Assembly (NCBI GenBank): GCA_015680685.1
Contig: MNCI01010457.1
Location: forward strand, 54,674-118,673
Source: Gnetum montanum
Lineage: Eukaryota; Streptophyta; Gnetopsida; Gnetales; Gnetaceae
Direction of reading: 5' to 3'
DNA length: 64,000 nucleotides
Shown: positions 1-11,344 of the stretch, piece by piece
Numbering within the stretch: the stretch's first letter is position 1
How the letters are laid out: every line of letters begins with the position of its first letter
Translations under genes and position numbers: made by a program
The notes under the pieces: generated by a model
Told to the model about the DNA's origin: nothing
What the model saw: the letters and a program-made list of their open reading frames with translations, nothing else
The model's database searches: none

Positions 1-439
1 TAGATAGAGGAGTTAATTCTCGTGAGTTGATCATGAGACTAGACAAAGGCTTTCATGTTTCAACCACGCTTTTCATCTCGCTATTTTGGATAGTCGTTAG
101 AGTAGAATTGATGGTAATACAATGAACAACAATGAGGAATAGCAACTCCAAGCCTTTTGGAAGTATTTGGAGCTCTAGCAGTGGTGTGGAAACATTCTAG
201 GGTAAATCAAAAGCACTGCAAAATTCAAGATCATATTGCATCACTACAACAACAATCATTATATTCCTTGCTTCTAAGTCAGATGATTTGGCATCAAATA
301 AAGCAAGAGGATCAATTGGTCTTTCCAAGATTTGATTCATGGTTTCATGGACTAGATGTTCTTCAAGGTAATTTACATCTTTGATGACATAGGGATGTTT
401 TGTAACATAGCAGTTGCAACTATGCTTAACACATGACTA

Positions 440-545
440 GGCTAACATAGAAATCATGATATTGTGTATACGATATTGTATCTAGGCCACGATATCACGT
501 ACCTGACATCAGGGCCTGGCAAGCCACGATTCATCATACCCCTAT
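440..545 (-). promoter_or_regulatory. LTR/promoter fragment with GATATC palindromes
   Basis: About 100 bases that match 12035-12125, part of the LTR beside the gypsy gag at 9-11 kb. The fragment carries decayed forms of two adjacent palindromes (CACGATATCACG at 488-499, then GTACCTGACATCAGG). The flanks at 1-440 do not visibly match the rest of that LTR, so this is a fragment or a strongly diverged LTR, not a clear partner LTR. Confidence 0.45.
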
Positions 546-638
546 GACTAAATAAAAACTTGTCCTTGAGTTAATAAAATGAGAAACGAGTCTCTTACAA
601 AACATTATGAAGGTATGGGATTATTGACTACTATTGAC

Positions 639-3130
639 TCACCATGTCACAATATGGAAACATAAAATTTGAACATAAAATACAAAATACAAAATGTTGG
701 AACTCATGTGGTTCCCAGAGGTGGTGGCTCCTCCATCGGTGCTTTCCCTTTGTCTAACCCTAGAGGCTTCTAAGATTATTAATTGGTGATAGGCACGTGC
801 AATTTCTCTTCTTCTATCCAAGGATCATGCATAGTCCATGCTAATGTTCCAATGTTTGATGGAGCTGACACCTCCCATGAACACAGTAGTTGTGGAAACT
901 TTTGGTTTACCAACATACCATGCAGCAAACTACCATCGTTCCTCCTCATAGGCTCTAGCTTTGTCTCGTAATTCCTAATAATCTATTAGTTTTCGAGCCA
1001 AGTTTGCTACTACATTTTTTTGGTCATGGTAGCTTGCTTTAAACACTTCTAATTCAGAGTTTACTACTTCTAACTTTTGTAATGTATTCTTATGTTCCGC
1101 AAACTCTATCTCATACTTAGCATAAGTGGCAACTACCTACTTCCCGAGCTCAATTCTCAGGAACCCTACTATTAACAAGGCCAAGTTTGCATATCGCAAG
1201 TTTGACAACTCCATGTACTTTCTTAAGTCCTAAATCTGCAGGTCCCAAATTTTCAGTTTTGCTTGGTGGGCAAAGGCATAAATATCCAGTACAGCTTGCT
1301 AGTCAATGTGTTGAGCATTGAGAGAATTAATGTGAGCCTTAGCCATATAGATCTCCTTTTTGATAATTTTCTTGTACATTCCCACCTGATCATAGAACTG
1401 TTCTTTTAACTTCTTGTGCTTCTTGGCCCCATTTTGCCATGCACTTATTTCTATGACCTTCTTTTGTTGGATGGCGCAGACCTCCTCCATGGAGAGGGTT
1501 CTATTCTCCTTGGCCAAGTGATTCATGTCTTGGTTGACTCGAACTAATCGTTCTCACATTTGTTGGAAACTTTCTTCAAGAACGTTCTTCTATTTCTCCA
1601 CTGTCGTCAACCGAAGATTTTTTCTAGCAAGTACTTTATTCTCCTCTTGTAAGGCCTTGAGAGCTTTAGCATGTGCATACGTTTCAGCTTGCACCTTTGA
1701 AGCATTCCGATCAACCTATTCTTTCTCCTTTGCCACCTTTTTATTTTCTTCCAACAATTTATTTAGTTGCCTAGTTCTAAAAAATTCTAATTGGTTAGCT
1801 GCAATAAATTGAAAAGGATCTCTTCATTCAGCTTGTAGGATGACGAGCTTTTCTTGTAATCTTTGCAACTCTATTTCTGCACGCTTGGCCCTAACTTTAG
1901 CCATGACCAATTTTCCTTTGGTGGAAATGAGGTCTGATTGTGCTACTATGACATCTTAGGGAATTTCAAACAAGTATGTCATAACTTGTCTTTCTTGTAG
2001 CAAGCGATCCAAAGCATCCTCATGTTCTGCAGGAATCATTGAGGAACTGGCCAAAAATTGAGCATCACGTGCTCTTGTGAAATCTACCAGTGGCACAACA
2101 AGGATGTTAAACAATTCTTTGATATGGTCTGCAACCACCTCTATTAGACGTGCCACATCCTAGTGCTACATGACCACAACCATCGCACCTTCACTAATTT
2201 ATAATCTAACTTGGAAGGATGCAGCATTCCCAGAGATCTATTGAGACCATTGGGACTCTCCTCCAAAAATCAATGAAATATGTCCACTTGCAGGATCAAC
2301 TGAAATAGTGGGCTGTACGGCATCATCCATGACCCTAAATAGGTTTTTAGCATCACAACTTTCCCAACTGACCATCTCAGTGATTGTTCGACGGTGATTG
2401 ATAGATGGCCAATAGTCTTCTTGTGGTGGTGGCAATTGTTGGACTTGCTAACTTATGGGTTATGTGTTGGGCCCCGCCTCTTATTTTTGGGTGAGTCTTG
2501 CCATTTGAGGCGTAGTGGGCCCAACCATTTGCTCTTCCTCTTGTTTTAATTGCTTGCCAACATCTTTCCTTAGCACTGACGGTTTGAGCAGTTCAACATA
2601 TGAAACATTTTGGACTTTTCTAGGAACATCATTCGTGTTGCCCAAGATTCCAGCACATATGCATAACTTCCTAATAAGATAGGGAAAAGGTAAGGCAAGA
2701 TTCCCTATCTTTCCTTCTTCAAATCACCTTAATATCTCTATCAAATATAAATGGGGTAGATTCGCATTAAATTTTTCCATCAAAATTGCACTACCCCATG
2801 CCGCATAAGTAGATAATATGTTTAAACCTTTGGTGGGGAAAAGATGATAAGTGTCGATCTTAAAGTAGATCCTCTCTTCCAAGGTTAATTCTCCATAAAC
2901 TTTATTCTCCTTGTTGTAAGCTCATTTCAACCATAATTTCCTTGCATCTACATCCGAGCAAGTCGACAAATGAGCAACTTTTGGTCCTTCGTTTGGAAGA
3001 TTTAGGACCTCTACAATGGCCTTCGCAAAAAAATCAATGGAAACACCACCTATATTGGCAACGATGCCTTCCTCCTTGCCATGCCAAAATTGGTATGTTT
3101 CATCCAAATACCAATCACCACTCTAGTGGA
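639..3130 (-). pseudogene. Decayed accessory ORF with long coiled coil (retroelement-associated)
   Basis: The segments 3107-2922, 2435-2238, 2156-1956, 1526-1299 and 821-639 all lie in one reading frame, so this looks like one protein of about 830 residues interrupted only by nonsense codons, mostly where Gln, Arg or Trp codons would be expected. The N-terminal third is globular, with a stretch reading GGVSIDFFAKAIVEVLNLP. The last half is charged and heptad-like (Glu, Lys, Gln, Leu), typical of a coiled coil. A one-base shift near 3125 separates it from a further coding-like stretch, 3130-3250. I do not recognise the family by name. Its architecture resembles the antisense gene at 19-23 kb, so I infer an accessory protein of a large gypsy element. 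No pol domain was found next to it. Confidence 0.5.
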
Positions 3131-3470
3131 GATGCCTCAAGTTGAGTCTTCATTGGTTCAAGGGAAAACTCAGTAAAAGGCCCAAAATTGAGCTCCATGA
3201 TCACAGCTACAAAGGTGGACTTCTCCTGAATGGCTCTAACTTTTCCACCTTCTACATGGCTAGATTGCACTATCACAGTGGTTTCCTAATGAATATTGAA
3301 TGCGTGGGCCTCCCACTCTACATGTTCTACATAAGGTTCCTAGCCTCTACCTCCTCTCGAGTGTTTAGCTACTCCTTGGGAAGGTCCTACTCGATCTCCT
3401 CTTTTTGGGATCATCTATAATCACATAAAAATCATTGTTACTAAGGTTGTGTAGAGAAATTTTTATCAAT

Positions 3471-3755
3471 TCATACCTCACTCATTACCTTAATTAACAA
3501 TCCATAATTACGTAGTGTGATTTTTAGAGTTAGAAATATTTTCAAGAAGTGGCTCCAAAAGATGTTAGTGTTGACCATACAATTATTTGGGTTGCCTGGG
3601 TGATTGATAAAAATTAGCTTGGCATTAAAACACAGAAGGTTTCTCTGGTAAACATTGAATTTCTTACCCCTATAATATCCTTTAGACAATGGCAAGTTTC
3701 GAAAAAAATTTGTGCACTTCCCACTACAATACTCTCCCACAACTAAGTGGAACAC
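3471..3755 (-). pseudogene. Coding-like fragment upstream of the accessory ORF
   Basis: An open stretch of 94 codons in the same frame as the accessory ORF at 639-3130 and just upstream of it. It is basic and aromatic-rich, and may be the N-terminal part of the same protein. The stretch between the two (3130-3470) reads in another frame. No domain is recognised, and a chance ORF cannot be excluded. Confidence 0.25.
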
Positions 3756-4274
3756 TCCGAGTTCAACTACAATTAAACAAAACGAAAATTAGAATGTTAG
3801 AAAGTGAGATATTACACTTGGAAGATGGAGATGTAAAGCTCTAAGTTGCAAAGGAAAATTTCAACAACTCCCTATTGGTGACCGTTTGGGACGCGACAGC
3901 CAACAACTGTCCTCGAACAGGATTTAGGTGCTTGCTGGTCTGCTGGCAATACCAAGGCCCAGATACCTCCAAATAGACTCAGTAGTTAATGTGAGTATGT
4001 TTGTGTGCTGTTGTGGTGTGCAGTTGTGAAAAATGAAACGATTGCATTGTGTGTAAACTACAAATGACTTATCTTAAAGAGATTCATCCAACTTTGCCAA
4101 GTACTGTGAGTTGTTGAGAGTTCCTATTTTGTTTCATTGCTTAGTCTATGCAGTCCTTATAATACCTACTTGTAACAAATAAAGTTTTGCAAAAAAATTT
4201 GAGCACAACTCTACGAATCTACTTCTAATTTTCCCCAGAGAAAGAGATAGTTCCACAAGAAAACTAGAAATAGA

Positions 4275-4409
4275 NNNNNNNNNNNNNNNNNNNNNNNNNN
4301 NNNNNNNNNNNNNNNNNNNNNNNNNNNNNNNNNNNNNNNNNNNNNNNNNNNNNNNNNNNNNNNNNNNNNNNNNNNNNNNNNNNNNNNNNNNNNNNNNNNN
4401 NNNNNNNNN
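4275..4409. other. Assembly gap (135 N)
   Basis: A run of unknown bases between two repeat-rich flanks. The sequence just right of it starts a short tandem array (4457-4545), so the gap is probably an unassembled part of the same repetitive tract. Single N bases also occur at 7799 and 52685. Confidence 0.98.
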
Positions 4410-4456
4410 CAAAATATCTTCGCTAACTTCTCTCCCAAGTAAGGAAGTTATAACTT

Positions 4457-4545
4457 TCCCAACAAGTTAGGAGATCTTACTTGCCCAACAAGTTAGGAGA
4501 TTAATTGCCCAAAAAGTTAGGAGATATTACTTGCCCAACAAGTTA
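4457..4545. repeat. Short tandem array, unit about 24-26 bp
   Basis: Four imperfect copies built on CCCAACAAGTTAGGAGAT, each followed by a TTACTTG-like spacer. The array adjoins the assembly gap, which may hide further copies. The composition suggests an untranslated or LTR region of a retroelement. Confidence 0.8.
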
Positions 4546-4577
4546 GGTAAGTTACAAAAATTTTGGGTGGTTGTAAC

Positions 4578-4703
4578 CACCATAGAGATAAAAAAGCTAC
4601 AGTTGACAAGTGTCCCATTTAGTTGCCAAGTGGCCCTTCAGTCGCCAAGTGGTCACCATGGAGATAAACAAGTTTTAGTTGACAAGTGGCCTTTATAGTG
4701 GTT
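4578..4703. repeat. Imperfect direct repeat around GTTGACAAGTG
   Basis: Two related segments start CCATAGAGATAAA and CCATGGAGATAAA, about 80 bp apart. Each is followed by AGTTGACAAGTG, with further CCAAGTGG repeats between. Probably a decayed LTR or untranslated region continuing from the array at 4457. No gene is seen from 4550 to 5000. Confidence 0.55.
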
Positions 4704-5019
4704 ACAATTTGGTTGCAATCACTAAGGGAAGTTACAGCCACCATGGTAGTTAGATATGAAAAAAATAATTGACACTTGTTTCATACATATACATATAGGG
4801 CATTAAACAACAACAAAAATAATAAAACTTTAAAATAATTCCTCTAAACCCTCTAATATACATCATTTTGACTTTTCAACTATATTATCCTAACATTTCT
4901 CATCCATCAAATTTCTTCATCCCTTGTCAAAGGCTAGAAAATCTATGCAACGTTTTCTACTTATTCTTATGCCCTTTTTTTTTATGTTTCAACTTTCAAG
5001 TGAGCCTTGGGGAATTTTA

Positions 5020-6140
5020 TTATCCACCAGTCTCATGGAATTCATGTTCTGGCCCTAGCGGATAACAGAGTTTGAAGTACTTGAATTGTATATCTTGTAT
5101 TTTTGGCATGGCCGTGAGATCGTTCTTGGAGCTCCAGTGCACAACCTCGAATCCAACGACGACCTGGAAACTAGATTTGGATCTATATCTAGTGCTCTGC
5201 TGCTGCGAAAATAGGCCCAACAAATGATGTAGGCATAGGAACAAGGACCCTTCCTTCTTCTTTTTGTTCCTCTACAAGCAGAGACGGTACCAGGGATGGC
5301 CTAAGATGATGATTCCAGTGAGTGCTGCAGCAATGGCAACGACACCAGTCACTATGAAAAACCAGAGCCCCAAGAGCAACCCTCAGCAAACTCAAAACAG
5401 TGACCCTTCAGGGCAGACCTCGGCATCCCGCATGACTTCCAGAAATTCAAAAGCCTTATCCACCGAGTTGAATGCCAACATCAGCAAAGAAAATTACAAC
5501 ATCAGTCACGGCGTTATCGTTGGAACTGCTTCTCAGACAGATCACCACCGATGATGATGTGCTGGACTAGGAAAGAGTTGCTGATGAAGGTTTCATGGTT
5601 TTCCTTCACTACAATTCCTATGCTACTGAAATGAGATATGTAGTAGTTATTGGTTCTGGTGTGGACTTTGTTCACCACGGCCACAGTGCGTCCCCAAATC
5701 GAAGGGCGTCAAATACACTTGCAGACTACCAAAACGAGGTGAAGAACTTAAGCTTAGAAAAATAAGATGTTCTGGCACGGAAAACACATCCTCACATGGC
5801 CAGATCTCAAAGCCCTTTTGAGTCTTGTCGACTACTACCCCTGCCTCTTAGCTGCCTTGCCTGCGACTGCATACCGAATATGAACACCAACGATGTGGAG
5901 TGACAGCAGCTATAGAAATCATTTCAACACCACATCTGAGCATAACTTTGGTCAATGCTGAGGTCCATTAGCACAATTAATGACTCTCACATGCACTCGA
6001 GTCGAAAGACACTCTTTACAGATGGCAAGAACCTCAAACAAAACACCATTCAGGTCTGATTTTTCTGAGACAGGCAATGGACAGACATATCCAAATACTA
6101 CCGCTGCTAAATGTCACAATGTCATCGACAGTGAGAATAA
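5020..6140 (-). pseudogene. Unrecognised host-gene-like fragment with one membrane segment
   Basis: Read on the minus strand, several short stretches in shifting frames look protein-like and unlike retroelement genes. In order: about 50 residues at 6130-5980, 30 at 5960-5850, 30 at 5843-5755, 60 at 5700-5519, and 24 at 5475-5405 (including KAFEFLEVMRDAEVCPEGS). A hydrophobic segment follows near 5390-5280 (FFIVTGVVAIAAALTGIII, a good membrane helix). A final 75 codons run from 5244 to 5020. Frame changes or small introns separate the blocks. I do not recognise the family. It lies directly downstream of the GH3 pseudogene in the same orientation, with no GH3 C-terminus between them. It may be a second captured or eroded host gene. 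Confidence 0.35.
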
Positions 6141-6456
6141 AAACAAAATACATGAATGGAAAAGGAAAACCGTATCAGAGGACTAATGGCTACTACTCTA
6201 ACAACAACAACTGCAACTACGCTCTCACTCAAAGTTGCTTCATTGGTTGTACATGTTGTCCTAGATCATGTCCATGCATGAGCATGATGAAGATGATGAT
6301 AGTGGTGGTGAGGTGATGTGTATATAAATAAATTTCATTTGCATTCATGAACGCTTCTTCGGTTGAGCCAACTCCGAAGCGGGCTCCACCAAGATGCGTC
6401 AGTCGGGCAGTTCGAACTCCCGTGCTTAGTGTTGGCCTCTTATTGATGATGCTTAC

Positions 6457-7320
6457 ATGGTTGTTTGAGAAACACAGTAGCTTTTTCTATCACCATCTAT
6501 AGCTCTGCTTCATCTATTTTTTCTGTGTTCATACTCAGGATGGCATTCTTTCTACAGATGAACTCGAATGTGGGGCTTTGTCCTTGGAAACCTTTTATTT
6601 TTATTACGTCCGACAGTTTGTACCAGTATAGACCTTGGAAAGTGGTGAAAATAGGCTGATAGTACTATCCTACTTCCACCTCTTACACAAAATTTGGTCC
6701 TCCTAAAATAGCCTTATCTCCATCTTCACAGACATTTTTAGAGAAATGAACTCAAAGAAAGCGGCATTTGGCAAAAAACTGTAAAGAGCTTCTTGGGCAA
6801 GGTATCTTTGTAGAGAAATTACCATAGCTAGGTGGCCTCCTTCTGAAGCAGCGTAAGACTGAGCGTTCAAGGGAAGATTACCACAGTAGAAACTGATGCG
6901 TGGCAAGTACGATTTCAATGTAGGTCCTGATCCTCTGCACAATATCATCACTGCATTAGGCCATAGTTTTCTTACTATGCCTTCCCACGATGAAGATGAA
7001 GCCTATCTGCATTCTCTCTCTATTTTGTTTGCCAATTCTAGGTCAAATTTGATCAGAAGAGAGAAAGCAGAGTCCATGTTGAAGGAGAAGCCAACGTCAA
7101 TGCACCATACATCTTTTGTATTGAGAATGCCACATATAAGATGGTAGTAACTTGGAAGGGTTCCATCTTTTGAAAGAACCACTTCAATGGGGCTACAATA
7201 AAAATTTTCACTGTAACTGTTTTTGTAATCCTCACCTCTATAATAGTTTGTCGCAACCGATCCCACAATGTGTCTGTTCCATGAAATCGCCAAAATGTGC
7301 CAACACTCCCCTAGTGTCAA
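6457..7320 (-). pseudogene. GH3 acyl-acid amido synthetase pseudogene (middle and C-terminal part)
   Basis: GH3 enzymes are cytosolic adenylating ligases that conjugate auxin, jasmonate or other acids to amino acids. Three blocks match the family in order. 7320-7050 contains TNYYRGEDYKNS and YCSPIEVVL, matching the family's SYYKSDHFK...YTSPNE region. 6990-6720 contains WEGIVRKLWPNA, then YCGNLPLNAQSYAASEGG (the GDLPLVSADYGSSEG motif) and LPNAAFFEFISL (the IPNFGYFEFIPL motif). 6640-6460 contains FTTFQGLYWYKLSDVIKI and FEFICRKNAILSMNTEK (the YAGLYRYRLGDVV and FVCRRN motifs). Damage: no N-terminal 200 or so residues, about 40 residues missing near 7000, a frameshift near 6745, and in-frame stops including TAG at 6497-6499. 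The last block ends at a splice-donor-like CAT|GTAAGC (boundary 6457/6456), so this is a genomic, not a processed, copy. The final GH3 exon was not found. Confidence 0.8.
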
Positions 7321-7354
7321 ATGAAAGAAATGAACTTGAAATGGATGAGGCCAT

Positions 7355-7450
7355 GAGTATATATAGGCAAGGGAGACACGATATCAAGTACCTGATATCA
7401 GGTACCCGGTATTGCATTGGATGTGATATCGCATGCATGATATTACATCC
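7355..7450 (-). promoter_or_regulatory. LTR-promoter fragment upstream of the GH3 remnant
   Basis: This carries a perfect 18-bp palindrome GTACCTGATATCAGGTAC (7388-7405), preceded by CACGATATCAAG (7377-7388). A TATATATA box (7358-7365) lies on the GH3-proximal side. The same palindrome pair and TATA spacing occur in the LTRs at 12.0 and 39.4 kb. The fragment therefore looks like a piece of that LTR family placed directly in front of the truncated GH3 sequence. Confidence 0.5.
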
Positions 7451-7499
7451 CCACTGAAATTGATTGAATGCAAGGACTAAGTGGGAATAAGAAATTTTC

Positions 7500-9025
7500 A
7501 ATGTGTAATCAAGGATTGGAAACTAAATTGGAAACTTTGGGGTATTTAGAAAATTACTTTGGAGGCACCAGAAGTATGTCATGGTGGGATCATATATGAA
7601 AATTTGTGAAAATGGGCTAGGAAAAAGGATGCATAGTAATTTTTGAGGAACAATTGATTAAAATGATAAGGGAATGGATAGTTCTCTTAGGTAAAATAAT
7701 GCATTTTGTGAAACAGAGACAAGTTACAAAAGTTACACAAGTGGGTCCTCCACAAAGCAGGCTCTAGCCTATGATGCCCTTGTGGAACAACACCTCTANC
7801 ACCCTTGTGGAACCACACCTCTAATGTTTGTGGGTACTAGAGAAGTTGAATGCAACTATACCTATGAAAAAAACACACATGTTAAAACCACCTAGTTGAG
7901 ATAATAACTCTACATTATACCAACCATAAGTTATGAACACTCAAACAACAAGATGAGATGGATGTAGAAGGGATCACAGAAATTGGAACATGAAGTTTTT
8001 CATGATGGTCACAATGGAATCTTGTGTGTAATTAGTGATTAAATAACCATATGTCTAACTTTCCAAATTCCAAACCAAGTCTATACCACATTGCAATAAC
8101 ACCACATCGCTTCATCCCATCGACAAACAACCATAAGCCTACCAGAGTTACGAGTAACATCACTTGGCATTTTGTTCAAGGGAGGAGCAAGAGAAGAATG
8201 TCATAATGGCTCACTCTCTTTGTTTCCTTCTTCTCTTTTTTCTTCTTTCTCTTTTCTTCTCTTTTTTTTTCAATTCGTGTTTGGCTCTATGAAGTCACCT
8301 ACCTTCAGGCATGGGTACATGTCTTTCTAGTGGGACCCACATAAGCTTATTTAGTATCATTTAAGTTGCTCTTACTCCCATTTTTCATTAGATCTACAAG
8401 GATATAGTTACAACCTTGGAAACACAATAGAACATACAAAAGTAGCCAAAGAGAATCTACGAATCCCCTTGATGTCACATCCTTGTCATTCCACCTTAGT
8501 CCTTCACTCATCTCTCCAGACACAATGAGTATCAAATTATTTATAGTTGAATGATGAAAAAGATTACCATTGTGGCCAAAGCACAAACCTCTTATTAATG
8601 GAATAGGTGGATGGATGTCATGGTCTCAATGTCCGAATAATTAATCCCTTATAACTAGGCAACATAGAGAAAAAACCTCACCTTAATGGGCAACATGATC
8701 AACTTATTCACGGTCGAGATTAGAATGGAAAATTAACAATAACAATTAAAAATAATTAAAAAATAAAAGAAATAGAGAAAGGACAAAAAATTGTGCATGT
8801 ATGAAATGTTAGGCGCCTGTCATGCCCCAGCCACTAGGTGTCTATTGGTGGTATAATGGCTGGGTAGAGAAATCATTGATCACACATCTGATTATAAAAA
8901 GCATAGTGGGGCAAGTTAGATGATGTGTGTACATTATGAGGGAAATCCAACCCACTATGCCACCCTTGACTAGATGGTAGTATGCATGGATTTGTATGTC
9001 CCTTCACATTGGTCAATTCATTAGA
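7500..9025. other. No gene seen
   Basis: No recognisable coding sequence on either strand. It contains a nearly duplicated phrase around 7770-7830 (CCCTTGTGGAAC twice, with an N at 7799) and a pyrimidine tract of about 60 bases at 8215-8272. Probably decayed retroelement or untranslated sequence. Confidence 0.6.
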
Positions 9026-11240
9026 TCATGTGGATGTTGGAGTGTGAGGTGGATGCCTAGGTATAGTGACAGGGGCTATTGATGAGGCTAAGGAAGGTGT
9101 GGCACCAAGTTTTCCTTGGGCTAGTTTAGAAGGTGAAGTAGGTTCAAAAGTGTGATTCTTCTTCTTATGGTCATTCCTAAAGAAGGGATTCTTCCCATGT
9201 TGCGGAGGGAACCTACTTTCATTAATAGTAGTAGCGCAAGTTACATCCATTGGTTGGCATGGTGATGTAAAGCCGTCTGATACATCTGATGGCGATGTAG
9301 AAGGAGGTGAAGGATGAGAATACCGAAGGTAAGGAGAAGTGTGAAAAGTATGAGGTGGTGATCCCTCAAGAGAAGACATGGGTTGATGGTACTCGGGAGA
9401 GTGATAATGATGATTGGAAATAGAGGATTAAAATTGGTTGGAGAAACAGGATGTTGAACATAGTAGACATTTGGTTTTGCGGAATAGGGAGGATGTGGCT
9501 AGCTAGATGGTGGCCTTCCCCACACCTATGAGTTTTTCCACTATGGTGGAGCAAAGTGTTGAGGCTGGTAATAGCTCCCCTCAGTATAGTAGAATGGGTC
9601 ATGGGGTTGTCCATAATTACCTTGTGGAATAGGGATGTGCCTAAATCGATACCTTTGTAGGAATTTTGGGAGCAACCTCCTTGCCCAATGCTCATATAGA
9701 TGTGACAAGACTGGGCAACGGCCCTTTGGATGGTCATATAAACAAACATCACATCCATCCTCATTATCTGTAGTTGAGCCTTTGGCCTTGCTACCATTAG
9801 CCATTCTCCCCAGTTGTTGAATAGTTTCCTTAACTATTTCTAATTTCTGTGCCCTCTATTTATTTTGATTGCTAGGTTTATTTTTGATGACCCTCTTCCT
9901 GATAGTATCTTCTAAGTTCATGCTTTGTTCATTTTCCCATATAGTCATCTTGTTATGCTTTGCCTCAATTTCATCTATTGATTTCTATATTGGCAAAGGT
10001 TGGGACTATATCACCCTTTCAGAATCAATTGTTTTCTTTTCATTATGGCTTCGAACCCTTCTTGTTTCTAGAGTTGGATCCTGCTCAAATGCTTTGGCAT
10101 TCTCCCATTTAGATAATTCTCTCTCTTCTTTCATCAAACACTTTATTAGTTCTTTGACCTGGTGGCCTTGGAGCTTATATAGTTGTCCTCAAGCATACTT
10201 TCCAAGGTTCACCCTTGTTTCATTGCTAAGCCCATCTATAATGTGGAGTATTTGCTCTTTCTCAGAGAACCTATGACTTGGACATTTATTTAGTAGGGCA
10301 TAGTATCTATCTAAGGCCATGTCTAAGGGTTCTTGTTATTATTGTTTTCATCTTTGGATTTGTCTCCTCAAGGCAAACACTTACACATAGGTCTGATATC
10401 TTTTAATAAAAATTTCTAACATGGTTGACCATTGTTTGACTGAATTTGGTTCCAATGATCTATACCACACTTTGGCTTTATTAATTAGTATCCTAGGAAA
10501 CAGCTTAAGATTTTGCCATTTGCTATCCACATTGTTGAGCACACAAGCATCATGGAAGGCCTGTAAATGATGTTGTGGATCTAAATCATAACCTCCTACA
10601 AATTTTGGAATATTATTCAAGTCGATCTTAGGTAGTTGACTCTTCTTGCAATGCCTATGAAATATATTAACGGCCTCTATGATGTGCATTAGGCTTTTAA
10701 GGACTAACAAGGGTTTATCATCGTCAAACAAGTTGTGATTAAAATCTCTATTTGATCGATGGTGATGATGGGGCTTGTGTTCATGTTGATAACCTTGAGT
10801 GTGTCTGTAGGTTCAATTTTTGCTTTTATTTCAACCCTTTTGTGGAGCTCTATCTCTATACCAAAGTTCATCTTCGTCAGAACTAGATGTTGAAGTTGAG
10901 GGGGAAGATGAAAAGGAGGAACTGGTAGGATAGCCATGGCTTCTATAATATTCCTCAAGGTCCCTTGGTTTATTATTTCTAAGTACCGAGGAGGTCTTAG
11001 GCCTTAAGGCCTTCCCTAGTTTAGGGCTGATGTCATCTTCTTCAAGATTGTCTACCCCATATGAATATAGTCTTTTTGAGTGTCGTTAGGGTGGTCATGG
11101 TCATGAAAAACCCCTTCATGTGATGGATCACTCCTATCTTCATCATTGTATAATTTGTTAGTTCTCTAATGAATAGGTGCACTATGTGACTCATAATCAT
11201 TTCCACATGAGTGAGACATTGTTGTCGATTCGTGGTGTGT
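9026..11240 (-). pseudogene. gag: Ty3/gypsy gag polyprotein, decayed
   Basis: Gag forms the virus-like particle that packages element RNA. The clearest part is 10731-10381, a Retrotrans_gag-type core including IPKFVGGYDLDPQHHLQAFH and an NKAKVWYRSLEP-like W-Y motif. It continues through IIDGLSNETRVNLGKYA near 10230. At 9804-9541 lies a Cys/His-containing block (CDVCLYDHPKGRCP). The tail (9379-9026) is Pro/Ser/His-rich. The N-terminal part (11257-10750) is in shifted frames. It follows the tRNA-Asp-type primer site at 11325-11343 and an LTR, which fixes its orientation. No protease, RT or integrase was found downstream on the minus strand down to 7.5 kb, so the element is either gag-only (non-autonomous) or has lost pol. 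Confidence 0.75.
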
Positions 11241-11324
11241 GTTTGAATACTTCTCAAAATATATATCGTTAATACCCTTTTATAGTGATCTTGTGTAATA
11301 CAACTAATCTAGATAACTAGCACC

Positions 11325-11343
11325 ATCCCTGGCAACAGCACCA
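11325..11343 (-). other. Primer binding site, tRNA-Asp type
   Basis: The minus strand reads TGGTGCTGTTGCCAGGGAT. The expected complement of plant tRNA-Asp 3' ends is TGGCGCCGTTGCCGGGGAT. There are three mismatches, and all three turn a CpG into TpG or CpA. One base separates it from the LTR end at 11345. Confidence 0.8.
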
Positions 11344-11344
11344 A

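Noticed and set aside
5020-5395. Assignment of the membrane-helix fragment to the TM9/endomembrane-70 family because of a GFEVV motif
   Set aside because: Only five residues agree; the surrounding order of helices and motifs does not fit that family.
6350-6440. tRNA-like or SINE-like B box (GCAGTTCGAACTCC) in the GH3 intron
   Set aside because: A single B-box-like stretch without a convincing A box at the right spacing.
9026-9379. Minus-strand Pro/Ser/His-rich frame as a separate protein
   Set aside because: It continues the gag C-terminal region and its composition reflects low complexity; no independent domain.
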